The notes beneath the pieces were generated by a model. The model was not told the DNA's origin and ran no database searches. It worked only from the letters and a program-made list of their open reading frames with translations. This document shows positions 1-6,685 of a stretch of 7,601 bases of DNA, piece by piece. The stretch covers positions 1 through 7,601 of the forward strand of contig JAFKFF010000171.1 in the NCBI GenBank assembly GCA_017307315.1. Direction: 5' to 3'. Within the stretch, counting starts at the first letter, position 1; each line of letters opens with the position of its first letter. The translations under genes were made by a program, and so were the position numbers. The DNA comes from Alphaproteobacteria bacterium. Its GTDB lineage: Bacteria; Pseudomonadota; Alphaproteobacteria; Micropepsales; Micropepsaceae.

Positions 1-819
1 GCAATCATTTTTCTTCGCTCTTACGCCCTGCCCGACAGTCGGTATTTGGGAGCTGCATTAAAATGGATATCATCTTGGGATGAGGTTCCTCTGCTTGGCT
101 ACGCAGATAGCGGGCGTCTCAATGCCTATGTCCTTTGGTCGCTCCGATATGAATGGCTCTTTTATATCCTTCTCTTACCCATGTGTGCCGCGGCAATGGA
201 TTCTGTTCGCACTCTGCGCTGGCCGACTTGGTTGGTGCCCGCCGGTTTCTTGATCGCGGCGATCAGCGGACGAATGGTGGTAAGGAAGGTTGGGTTATCG
301 GTCCCCGTTTTGGGATATTTGCCCCTTTTTGCGATAGGCATGCTTGCCTATGAGCTTAGCAAAAGTCCCGCTATCAAATCTGCGTTGATGAAACCTTGGA
401 TCGGCGTCTTGGTGTTTGCTGGCCTCATAGTCGGCATGTTGATATCCAGTTCGCCCTACGGAATTGCATTGCCTTTTTTCAGCTTCTTCTTTGTTTGCGT
501 AGCTTGTGGAAATAGCTTTGGAGGCCTCCTCGGTGGCAGGGGCGCACTTATCCTTGGTGAATGCTCATTCAGCATCTATCTACTGCACGGGATCATCCTA
601 GATATTTTATTTGTGGAAGCTTCCGGTTTTCACGCGCGGATCGCGACCCAATTTCTTCCAATTGTATTGCCGCTGGCGACGCTGGCGGTAACGGCTGTCG
701 CAGCCATTTCTTTTCTTGTTATTGAGCGCCCCAGCATTAGTCTGGGAAAACGATTAGCGCGATGGCTTTCCAGATCAAACGGGAAGTTAACGCCGCAAGA
801 ACTTGAAGTCGCCCCCTGA
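1..819 (+). CDS. Acyltransferase family 3 (OafA/YrhL-like) membrane protein, C-terminal part
   Basis: The reading frame is open from base 1, so the gene is cut by the left edge. The TTG at 46 is an internal Leu codon rather than the start. The visible 272 residues hold about seven hydrophobic spans. Near residues 43-55 is YVLWSLRYEWLFY, the LWSLxxEwxFY signature of acyltransferase-3 proteins. Later comes LGECSFSIYLLHG, matching their LGxxSYSIYLlH signature, and the last span ends in ERP (from residue 242) followed by a basic cytoplasmic tail. Family members move acyl groups such as acetyl or succinyl onto sugars of exopolysaccharide, O-antigen or Nod factors at the inner membrane. The catalytic His expected in the N-terminal part lies outside the window, so activity cannot be judged. 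The gene converges on the beta-helix gene with a 30-bp gap. GC is about 43-52% in the lines counted, well below the right half. Family assignment is firm; the substrate is unknown. Confidence 0.9.
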   Translation, partial: AIIFLRSYALPDSRYLGAALKWISSWDEVPLLGYADSGRLNAYVLWSLRYEWLFYILLLPMCAAAMDSVRTLRWPTWLVPAGFLIAAISGRMVVRKVGLSVPVLGYLPLFAIGMLAYELSKSPAIKSALMKPWIGVLVFAGLIVGMLISSSPYGIALPFFSFFFVCVACGNSFGGLLGGRGALILGECSFSIYLLHGIILDILFVEASGFHARIATQFLPIVLPLATLAVTAVAAISFLVIERPSISLGKRLARWLSRSNGKLTPQELEVAP

Positions 820-849
820 TGGCTTGCGTCTAGAGTTCCGCAAATAAAC

Positions 850-2262
850 TTAACGCTGGCTTTCTTTATAAGCGTAAGCGCCAATATCTACTTTCGACCC
901 ACGTGGATTGCCTTCGATATCGGTGGAGGGAGCACCATCGGAAGTGCCTTCGCCCCGAGTATCGGAATGCAGAGAGGGATGCAGGTCAAACGCAAAGTGA
1001 TTCAGGTCAAATTTCACAAAGATGTCACTGAAATCATTAGCGCTCCTGACGGTGAGGTTGTGATCCAATACGGCGCCAATCTGAGCGGGGTCATTTTTCC
1101 CGGTGTTTATATTGCGCGCAACATTGTTTCGGATAATCACGCTGCCAGGCGCTGCTGGCGGAGCGTCCTTTGCGGGCCCATAGGTGATCCAGGTATTTCG
1201 AGAAGGATTTTGCGGGGCAACGGTATTATTGGTTATGGAAACGTTGCGCGCGCCATAGACTGTAATGCCATGCCAGGCATTGACGACGACGACATTGTTG
1301 AGGATGTGAACACCATCCCAATTGCCATTAAAAATTGTGATGCCCTGCAATGCATCGGCTGGCAGTGGTAGGTTGGGGACAGTTTGTCCGACAATCTCAT
1401 TGCCGCTTATGATAATGTCTGTGTTGAGAAGGCCGGGGCGGTTGTTGAAGTTCCAGCCCTGAATGCCATCATTATGAACGCATTTGTTGTCACAGAAATT
1501 GTGACCATTGGTAATGCGATTGCCTTCAATGCGTATATGGCTTGCATAGTGATCAATTCCGTCACCGGCATAGTTGTCAATTATATTGCCGCTAACGAGG
1601 ATGTATTTGCCATTGTTGCCGACTTGATCCCCCCCTGTTTCTACACCGCTCCAAACATTTGAAAATTTATTCTCGACAATGGACATGCATGATGACTGAG
1701 TTGCGAAAACTCCTTGCGATACAGCTGTTGGGGAGGCGGTGCCAGGAATTTCCGGCTGCCAAGTGTATTCGCCCGCCTGGGATTGGACGGTGCTGCGCTC
1801 GAAGATGATATTGTCGCTGTTGCCGATCGTCACCAGCGGCTTGTGCATGGTCCATCCATTGGGATAGAGGCCATAATTGCTGAAGCCGGAGACGGTGAGG
1901 CCGGAAATCCGCCAATGCGAGGCCGGGCGGTAACCGCCGATGCTGAGCTTCGAGAAGCGGGGCGTCTGGCCCGGGGCGGCGGCGATGGTGATGAAGCCGC
2001 TCTGGTTCATGCCGGACAGCTTGAGTTCGCCATAATCTCCGCTCATCAGGCTGATCGTGTCGCCGGGCTTGGCGGCCTTGAGCGCCGAAGCAATGTCGGA
2101 ATAGCTGCCCGGACGGGGCGATGACGGATCGACTGTCAGGGTCCGGCCTGAGCCGGCTCCCGGCGCCGAACAAATCGGAAAATAGTCACTAGCCGATTTG
2201 GCCCAGGCCTGCGTAGGATATCCGAAGGCGAGAAGGATCAGGCCGTATCGCAAGATCTTCAT
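850..2262 (-). CDS. Secreted right-handed parallel beta-helix protein, possible polysaccharide lyase/epimerase-like
   Basis: The product has 470 residues. I chose the ATG at 2262 because it directly precedes a signal peptide (MKILRYGLILLAFGYPTQAWA, cleavage likely after Ala21) and has GGAG six bases upstream; the frame could extend to 2331 but that stretch reads like leader. Residues 38-100 carry an opening segment with SYSDIASALKAAKPGDTI, typical of beta-helix proteins of the pectate-lyase/NosD kind. Short Asn/Ile/Gly-rich rungs (VSGNIIDN, IRIEGNRI, IIISGNEI, VSITNNTV, VIIRNNVA) follow to about residue 385. Polar clusters DGIDH (234-238) and HNDGIQ (263-268) face the same middle rungs and could be an active site. 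The C-terminus (TDIEGNPRGSKVDIGAYAY) matches the DIGAYEY-type ending seen in many such secreted proteins. The context suggests it acts on an exported polysaccharide, but lyase, epimerase and pure binding roles all remain open. Base composition changes sharply inside the gene. Confidence 0.85.
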   Translation of the reverse strand: MKILRYGLILLAFGYPTQAWAKSASDYFPICSAPGAGSGRTLTVDPSSPRPGSYSDIASALKAAKPGDTISLMSGDYGELKLSGMNQSGFITIAAAPGQTPRFSKLSIGGYRPASHWRISGLTVSGFSNYGLYPNGWTMHKPLVTIGNSDNIIFERSTVQSQAGEYTWQPEIPGTASPTAVSQGVFATQSSCMSIVENKFSNVWSGVETGGDQVGNNGKYILVSGNIIDNYAGDGIDHYASHIRIEGNRITNGHNFCDNKCVHNDGIQGWNFNNRPGLLNTDIIISGNEIVGQTVPNLPLPADALQGITIFNGNWDGVHILNNVVVVNAWHGITVYGARNVSITNNTVAPQNPSRNTWITYGPAKDAPPAAPGSVIIRNNVARNINTGKNDPAQIGAVLDHNLTVRSANDFSDIFVKFDLNHFAFDLHPSLHSDTRGEGTSDGAPSTDIEGNPRGSKVDIGAYAYKESQR

Positions 2263-2443
2263 CCCTGTCTCCGCTCTGAAATAATTTCTGTTCCGCAGTT
2301 GCCCGGCATCCAGACCATCGGCATCCGACACGTCGCCATTATTGAGCCCCGGCGGCGAAATACAACATGAGTTCGGGCGAAAATGTGGAAGGCACGGTCA
2401 ATTCGGCGAAGCTTTCCATGGGAACCGTGAACGAGGCGAAAAT
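2263..2443. promoter_or_regulatory. Divergent intergenic region between beta-helix gene and membrane protein gene
   Basis: These 181 bases separate two divergent starts, so they should carry promoters for both sides. The reverse strand offers a modest candidate (listed separately). No convincing forward-strand promoter was found. A ribosome binding site GAGG (2433-2436) sits seven bases before the ATG at 2444. A short dyad TTCCATGGGAA lies at 2414-2424, too short to call an operator. Confidence 0.5.
2338..2365 (-). promoter_or_regulatory. Candidate sigma70-type promoter for the beta-helix gene
   Basis: Read on the reverse strand, TTGTAT (2365-2360) is followed after 16 bases by AATAAT (2343-2338), which matches five of six positions of the TATAAT consensus. 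The -35 box matches only three of six. Transcription would begin near 2331 and leave a leader of roughly 70 bases before the ATG at 2262. Prediction by eye only. Confidence 0.3.
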
Positions 2444-3934
2444 ATGATGCATGGGCCGGAACGCGTGACGAAACCGTCATGGTGGGCCGGGCACCGGTAT
2501 CTTGTCATGACGGGCCTGTTTGTTATCGCGATCGCGCCGTTGCTCGTCACGCCGGTTCTTCCCCTGATCGATTTCTACGACCATCTGGCGCGGTTCTATG
2601 TGCTGGCGCATGTCGGCTCCAGCGGCCTGCTGCAACCGCATTATCTGCCGCATTGGATGCCCATCTCGGCCATTCTTTACAGCGGCGTGCTTTACTTCAA
2701 CCGCGCGCTCACCGGACGCGCCTCGCTGCTGGTCGCGCTGCTGCTCCTGCCGCTGCTTTACAGCTATGTCTTCAATTGGGGGTTCACGAATTTTCTTCTC
2801 GGGCTCGGTCTTGCCTTCTGGGCCGCGGGCTGGTGGGTGTCGCGGCGCGATCGCCCGCGCCTGGCGGTGCCTGTTGCCTGCATTCTGTCGGTGATCATCT
2901 TTCTTTGTCATGGCCTGGCCTTCGCGCTTTATGGGGTGATCGTGGCCGCGCTGGAAGTGAGCTTTTGGTGGAGCGGCGGATCGCGCCGTCTTTCTTCCCT
3001 TGCGCGCATGCTGGGACTGTTGCTGCTGCAGGCGGCCGTGCCGTTTGCGCTCTTTCTGGTCTGGTACCTGCACCAGGCACCGGGCGCGCCCATCACGCTG
3101 ACGACTGGGGCGCGTGAGATCTCCGCCGGTTCGGCGCAAGCGCCGCCCTTCCGCGGTTTCCATCGCTTCAGCACGGTCTTCCGGGTCGAGGAGGGACCGT
3201 CTCTCTGGCTCGACATCCTCACCTTCGCGGCCCAGATCGCGCTCGGCGCCTTTCTGGTTTGGCGCGGGCGGCTTGTCATCGCCCGGCCGGCCTGGCTTCT
3301 GATCGGCATCGGCCTTCTTTTCGTTGTCATCACGCCGGCGGCGATGTTCGGGGTCTATTATATCGTCGACCGCATGCCCCTGTTCGTGGCGCTGTGCCTG
3401 TTGGGAGCTCTGTCCTTCCATCCCGGCAGGGCGCAGCTTTCCACGAGCGTGGCGCTGGGGGCGCTCGCGGTCCTTGTGTGCATGCGCCTTCTGGCCGTGA
3501 CGGCCGCGTGGCGTTCCTATGACGGGCAATATCGCGAATTCCAGGCCATCGCCGCGCGCATTCCGCCGGGATCGCTGACCTTGAACGTCATGGTCGGATC
3601 CGGCCATCACGAGACCGATGTTCCGCGCTGCGAGATGTACGGCCCCTTGCTGATCGCGCTGCACGGTCAGATCGGACCCTTGTTCGCGTTCCAGGGCCAG
3701 CATCCGATTCTCTTGAAGGGGGCACTGAAAGAGGCGGTGGAAACTTTGGAAAACCGCGCCCCGGTTCCCGGCGCCCATGCCGCCGACTATGATCCATACA
3801 TCCGCGCCGCCGCCGCGTCCGGGTTCAGCCATTTGCTGGTCTGCAATGCGCAACTTTTGCGACAGCCGTTTCCGGACGCGGTGACCGTGATCGAAAAAAC
3901 GCCGCATTTTGCCCTGCTAAAGGCGGTGGAATAG
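2444..3934 (+). CDS. Polytopic membrane protein, putative GT-C-like glycosyltransferase
   Basis: The product has 496 residues. The start at ATG 2444 is chosen for its GAGG seven bases upstream; the frame is open back to a TTG at 2342 but that extension is polar and unlikely. A span at about 18-40 leads into a loop with LPLIDFYDHLARF (39-51), where Asp43, Asp46, His47 and Arg50 resemble the acidic-loop motif (D-x-x-x-H-x-A-R) of GT-C-type glycosyltransferase-like membrane proteins. Further spans lie near 92-132, 140-172, 186-208, 255-275, 283-306, 311-324 and 333-352. FNWGFTNFLLGLGLAF (110-125) and VDRMPLF (308-314) look like conserved family segments. Residues 353-496 form a soluble tail with two Cys (396, 467). 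The role suggested is transfer of a sugar from a lipid carrier outside the inner membrane, but this rests on topology and context, and no named family was identified. The gene below starts 82 bp later and is probably co-transcribed. Confidence 0.8.
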   Translation: MMHGPERVTKPSWWAGHRYLVMTGLFVIAIAPLLVTPVLPLIDFYDHLARFYVLAHVGSSGLLQPHYLPHWMPISAILYSGVLYFNRALTGRASLLVALLLLPLLYSYVFNWGFTNFLLGLGLAFWAAGWWVSRRDRPRLAVPVACILSVIIFLCHGLAFALYGVIVAALEVSFWWSGGSRRLSSLARMLGLLLLQAAVPFALFLVWYLHQAPGAPITLTTGAREISAGSAQAPPFRGFHRFSTVFRVEEGPSLWLDILTFAAQIALGAFLVWRGRLVIARPAWLLIGIGLLFVVITPAAMFGVYYIVDRMPLFVALCLLGALSFHPGRAQLSTSVALGALAVLVCMRLLAVTAAWRSYDGQYREFQAIAARIPPGSLTLNVMVGSGHHETDVPRCEMYGPLLIALHGQIGPLFAFQGQHPILLKGALKEAVETLENRAPVPGAHAADYDPYIRAAAASGFSHLLVCNAQLLRQPFPDAVTVIEKTPHFALLKAVE

Positions 3935-3964
3935 AGTCTTGCGGCCTTGCGCGGCGTCGCCGGT

Positions 3965-4009
3965 CCGTGATCTTGATCGGGCCGAATTTGGAACAGGAAC
4001 GGGTCACGG
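3965..4009 (+). repeat. Inverted repeat in the spacer before the second membrane protein gene
   Basis: CCGTGA at 3965-3970 is the exact reverse complement of TCACGG at 4004-4009. The pairing can extend inward by three weaker pairs, leaving a loop of about 27 bases. It ends seven bases before the ATG at 4017, where no good ribosome binding site is present. It has no U-tract, so it is not a terminator. It could be chance. Confidence 0.3.
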
Positions 4010-4016
4010 TGCCGCA

Positions 4017-5477
4017 ATGAGCGCGCGATCGGGTGAACGGCGCGGGGCGATATGGGCCGCGGGCTCGGCGCTTCTGCTGGTCGTCCTTCTTCTGCCGGCC
4101 TGGATCAACCGCCAGCCGGTGATGTATCCGGACAGCGTCGGCTATTTCCATGCCGGCTATGCCGCCATCAAGCAGGCCGCGCGCGAGGCCGACCTCCATC
4201 TGCGCCACCTGCCGGCAGCGTCCGCGCCCAGCTTGAAGCGGCAAGAGAGCGACGGCGTCGCCACCGCGCGCTCGGTCTATTACGGGCTCACCTATGTCGC
4301 CGGCTATGCGCTGGGCGGGGTCTGGGCGCTGGCGCTGGCCCAGGTGCTTCTGACCGGGGCCTGCCTCGTTCTTGCGGGGCGGCGCGCCGTCGCGCTCCCG
4401 CCCTTATGGACCGTGGGCGCACTTTGCGCGATGGCGCTGGTATCGGGCCTGAACGTCTTCGCGGTGACGGCGATGCCCGATGTCTTTGCCGGGCTGATGC
4501 TGCTGTCGGCGGGAATGCTTCTGACCTATGGCAGGCGCATGCCGCGTTGGGAGAGGCTATTCTGGCTGGCGGTGGTGCTTATCGCCTGTCTCTATCACAA
4601 GGCGCATCTGGCGATCCTGGCGCTGAGCCTGGCGGCGGCGCTGCTGCTGCCTTTCACGCGGCGCGAAGGGTGGAAGGACTTCCTGTTGCTGGCGGCGGCG
4701 GGGCTTGTCGCGCTTCTGGGTCATGCCGCGGTGGATCTGGTGGTGCGCCAGGCCACCGGCAAAGCGCCGATCTCGACCCCCTTCGTGCTGGCGCGGATGG
4801 TGGGCGACGGCACGGCCGAGCGCTATCTGCGCGATGCCTGCCCGGCACGGCATTTCGCCACCTGCGCTTATCTGTCCCGCATGCCGATGCGCGAGAATGA
4901 TTTCCTCTGGTCGCACGATCCGGATGTGGGCGTGATGGGCGTCGTGCCGGCACAGACCCGCGCTGCCATCGCCGGCGAAGCCAACGCCATCGTGCTGGGC
5001 ACGCTGGCCGCCTATCCGCTGGAGCAGCTTGGCGCCACGGTGCGCAATGTGATGACCCAGCTGGGCGATGTCGGCGTCAGCGAATACGGCCTTCTGCCCA
5101 CCGACACGATCGCGCCCATACCCATGCTGCGCTGGGCGCTCGACCATTATGCGGCAAGCGGCATCGCCCAAGGCTGGATGCCGCTGGGTGCCATCAGCGC
5201 CATGATGCGGGCGGTCTATTTTGCGAGCCTGGTCGGCATCGGCACCTTGCTCTGGCAAAAGCGAAGCGGGCCCGTGTTGGCGCGCCCATCCGTGCGGCTG
5301 GTCCTGCTGCTGCTCGTCGGGGTCTGCGCCAACGCGATCGTGTCGGGCGCGATCGCGGGCGTGTTCGACCGTTATCAAGGCCGCGTCGCGTGGCTGGCGC
5401 CACTGGGCTTTCTCGTCCTGCTGGCGATGATGCTGAAGGAACGTTCGCGCGGGAAAAGCGTGCTGAAGGCGCGTTGA
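4017..5477 (+). CDS. Second polytopic membrane protein, putative GT-C-like, unnamed family
   Basis: The product has 486 residues from ATG 4017. A TTG at 3939, four bases after the previous stop, is in frame but would add an atypical polar leader. The ATG itself lacks a clear ribosome binding site, so the start is uncertain. After a span at about 12-30 comes MYPDSVGYFHAGY (36-48), with Asp39 in the first outer loop as in GT-C-like enzymes. A second acidic motif, TAMPDVF (151-157), follows a later span. CLYHKAHLAIL (191-201) places two His at a membrane border. Residues 245-395 are a large mostly soluble loop with Cys275, Cys283 and NDFLWSHDPDVGV (294-306). The last spans surround FDRYQGRVAWL (450-460). 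The repeated design beside the preceding gene suggests related work on a lipid-linked glycan. No function is proven; it may equally be a transporter-like or polymerase-like envelope protein. Confidence 0.8.
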   Translation: MSARSGERRGAIWAAGSALLLVVLLLPAWINRQPVMYPDSVGYFHAGYAAIKQAAREADLHLRHLPAASAPSLKRQESDGVATARSVYYGLTYVAGYALGGVWALALAQVLLTGACLVLAGRRAVALPPLWTVGALCAMALVSGLNVFAVTAMPDVFAGLMLLSAGMLLTYGRRMPRWERLFWLAVVLIACLYHKAHLAILALSLAAALLLPFTRREGWKDFLLLAAAGLVALLGHAAVDLVVRQATGKAPISTPFVLARMVGDGTAERYLRDACPARHFATCAYLSRMPMRENDFLWSHDPDVGVMGVVPAQTRAAIAGEANAIVLGTLAAYPLEQLGATVRNVMTQLGDVGVSEYGLLPTDTIAPIPMLRWALDHYAASGIAQGWMPLGAISAMMRAVYFASLVGIGTLLWQKRSGPVLARPSVRLVLLLLVGVCANAIVSGAIAGVFDRYQGRVAWLAPLGFLVLLAMMLKERSRGKSVLKAR

Positions 5478-5485
5478 GCCGCCGG

Positions 5486-5617
5486 TCAGCTGCTCATCAA
5501 TTGCACGCAGATATAGGCCGCACCCCAGGCCAGCGCCACGGCGGTGACCGACGCCATCGCCAGCGCGCCCCATCCCAGGGGGCTGAGGAATTGCTGTCTT
5601 TTGATCGCTCGGCCCAT
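5486..5617 (-). CDS. Possible small single-span membrane protein (43 aa)
   Basis: From ATG 5617 this encodes 43 residues: a basic, amphipathic start (MGRAIKRQQ), then one hydrophobic stretch of about 27 residues (GWGALAMASVTAVALAWGAAY and onward), ending in QLMSS. The frame stays open upstream to 5842, but those residues are basic, low in hydrophobic content and look non-coding. There is no ribosome binding site before the ATG. A possible promoter is placed so that transcription would start at the ATG itself. The gene converges on the preceding membrane protein gene with eight bases between stop codons. The clean positive-inside helix argues for a real protein, but the length is short enough for chance. 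Confidence 0.4.
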   Translation of the reverse strand: MGRAIKRQQFLSPLGWGALAMASVTAVALAWGAAYICVQLMSS

Positions 5618-5623
5618 GGCGTC

Positions 5624-5652
5624 ATTAGCGCGCGGCGCACGGCGCGCGTCAA
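5624..5652 (-). promoter_or_regulatory. Candidate promoter giving a leaderless transcript of the small ORF
   Basis: On the reverse strand TTGACG (5652-5647, five of six consensus bases) is followed after exactly 17 bases by GCTAAT (5629-5624, four of six). The usual start, seven bases further, is 5617, the A of the ATG. The weak second base of the -10 box is the main doubt. Confidence 0.3.
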
Positions 5653-5871
5653 TCTGAATCCGGGTCGCTATACGTCGGGATGAGCGGGTAATTTGTACGG
5701 TGGAAACGGTTTGCGCTTTCGATGCTGCGCCGCTTTTGGTGTGGTTTTCGCGACGCCGCGGAATCCCCAAATTCCACCCGGCACTTAGCAAAGCGATGGC
5801 CTTTTGTTGCGGCCGGATCTTTCCGCCGGGGCACCGGCGCATCCGATGGATGCCGCCGGGCGGCGCAAGGA
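5653..5871. other. Intergenic stretch with no recognised gene
   Basis: Open frames cross this stretch on both strands, but their translations are Arg-rich and lack domains, signal peptides or start signals. A short hairpin (GCATCC-GAT-GGATGC, 5839-5853) lies just beyond the PEP-CTERM terminator. Nothing else is recognisable. Confidence 0.5.
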
Positions 5872-5908
5872 AAAAGCCGCGCGGGAGGATGTTTCCCGCG
5901 CGGCTTTT
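5872..5908 (-). terminator. Intrinsic terminator of the PEP-CTERM gene
   Basis: A perfect 15-bp stem (5872-5886 with 5894-5908) encloses a seven-base loop. The stem core is GCCGCGCGGG. On the reverse strand the hairpin ends in CTTTTTCC, the U-tract of a rho-independent terminator, and begins 18 bases after the TAG of the gene at 5927. The forward strand also ends in CTTTTGTT, so the structure could work in both directions, though no forward gene leads into it. Confidence 0.9.
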
Positions 5909-5926
5909 GTTGCGAAGGCGAAAGCT

Positions 5927-6568
5927 CTAGGCCGGAAGCGCCACCGTCTTGCGGCGGCGCATCGCCATACCGATGCCGCCGAAGCCGATGAGCAGCATCG
6001 CCCAGCTCGCCGGCTCGGGCACCGCCGAGGCCAGGTTGATGCCGCCGATCACCGCGCCATAGGCGGTGTCGCCGCCCAAGCTCTCGAATTGCAGGGTGAT
6101 GGGATCGCCATGGCTGACGAAGCTGAGATTTTCCAGCACATAGCCCATCGCGCCCTTGGAAACGCCGGTGGTGTCGAACGAGAAGTTGAAGGTGTCGATA
6201 TTGACGCCGCTGAGAAGGGTGAGGCGCATGTTCTTGACCGCGTCGCCGCCGTCGGGATTTCCCGCCAGATAGAAGCTGAGATTGTAGGCGCCGACCGGCG
6301 CGGCGATGGTCTGGGTGATGCCGCCCGCCTTGTTGCCGGCCAGATCGACGCTGCCCCCGCCCACGGGCGCGCCCCAATAGCCGCCGATCAGGTCCACGCT
6401 GTCGCCGATGACGGTCCAGCCGCCGAAGCTCTGGCCGTTGGTGTAGGTGACGAAATTGCCCGGCGCGGCGGGATTGTCGAAATTGCCGTCCTGGACCAGA
6501 TTGACCGCCGCCTGGGCCGGCAGGGTGAAGGCGATTGCGGCCGCCGCCGCCAGGATCGTCGCGCGCAT
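5927..6568 (-). CDS. Choice-of-anchor C-type PEP-CTERM sorting domain protein
   Basis: The product has 213 residues. The ATG at 6568 opens a signal peptide (MRATILAAAAAIAFTLPAQA, cleavage after Ala20) with GGGGA eight bases upstream; a longer frame reaching 7012 is antisense to the neighbouring genes. The mature part starts VNLVQDGNFDNP and contains GGWTVIGDSVDLIGGYWG (49-66), GGSVDLAG (71-78) and GGITQTI (82-88). This order of motifs fits the choice-of-anchor C / DUF642-like beta-sandwich of secreted carbohydrate-associated proteins. The C-terminus is a complete PEP-CTERM signal: VPEP at 183-186, Trp189, a hydrophobic span to about 203, then MRRRK. An exosortase would recognise this signal, cut it and release or anchor the protein at the surface. 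Such systems are known to accompany exopolysaccharide production, so it may be a matrix or surface protein. No exosortase lies in the window. A strong terminator follows. Confidence 0.9.
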   Translation of the reverse strand: MRATILAAAAAIAFTLPAQAAVNLVQDGNFDNPAAPGNFVTYTNGQSFGGWTVIGDSVDLIGGYWGAPVGGGSVDLAGNKAGGITQTIAAPVGAYNLSFYLAGNPDGGDAVKNMRLTLLSGVNIDTFNFSFDTTGVSKGAMGYVLENLSFVSHGDPITLQFESLGGDTAYGAVIGGINLASAVPEPASWAMLLIGFGGIGMAMRRRKTVALPA

Positions 6569-6637
6569 GATGAAAATCCCCGAATCAGATGAATCCTCGC
6601 AAGGCTTATAGGCAAGCGAAGCCACGCGATAGTGAAA

Positions 6638-6653
6638 CCTCCCCAAAAGGAGG
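6638..6653 (+). promoter_or_regulatory. Hairpin pairing a perfect Shine-Dalgarno with its complement
   Basis: CCTCC (6638-6642) and GGAGG (6649-6653) can pair across a six-base loop CCAAAA. The GGAGG is a perfect ribosome-binding core, with an ATG three bases downstream (6657). That ATG opens a frame different from the one used by the gene at 6686. Function unknown; it may be a translational switch or an unused sequence. Confidence 0.35.
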
Positions 6654-6685
6654 AAGATGGGGCGGGACGAAGCGGAGAGATCGAG

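Noticed and set aside
820..849. Shared terminator between the convergent acyltransferase and beta-helix genes
   Set aside because: The 30-bp gap holds no stem-loop with a T-tract.
967..2124. Three forward-strand frames (967-1371, 1384-1662, 1714-2124) with fairly protein-like translations
   Set aside because: They are antisense to the beta-helix gene. Their regular Ile/Val/Asn look mirrors the Asn/Ile rungs of the real product, and they lack ribosome binding sites.
2477..3907. Long reverse-strand open frame (476 codons) opposite the first membrane protein gene
   Set aside because: It is the mirror of a GC-biased real gene. Its translation is Arg/Gln/Gly-rich with no domain or signal, while the forward frame gives a coherent membrane protein.
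4557..5573. Reverse-strand open frame (338 codons) opposite the second membrane protein gene
   Set aside because: Same reason: low-complexity basic translation with no start signal, caused by codon bias on the other strand.
5804..6592. Forward frame of 262 codons across the PEP-CTERM gene
   Set aside because: It runs through a strong terminator and is antisense to a gene with a full signal peptide and sorting signal.
6605..6610. TATAAG on the reverse strand as a -10 box for the PEP-CTERM gene
   Set aside because: Its position is reasonable, but no -35 element stands at 16-18 bases, so it was not called a promoter.
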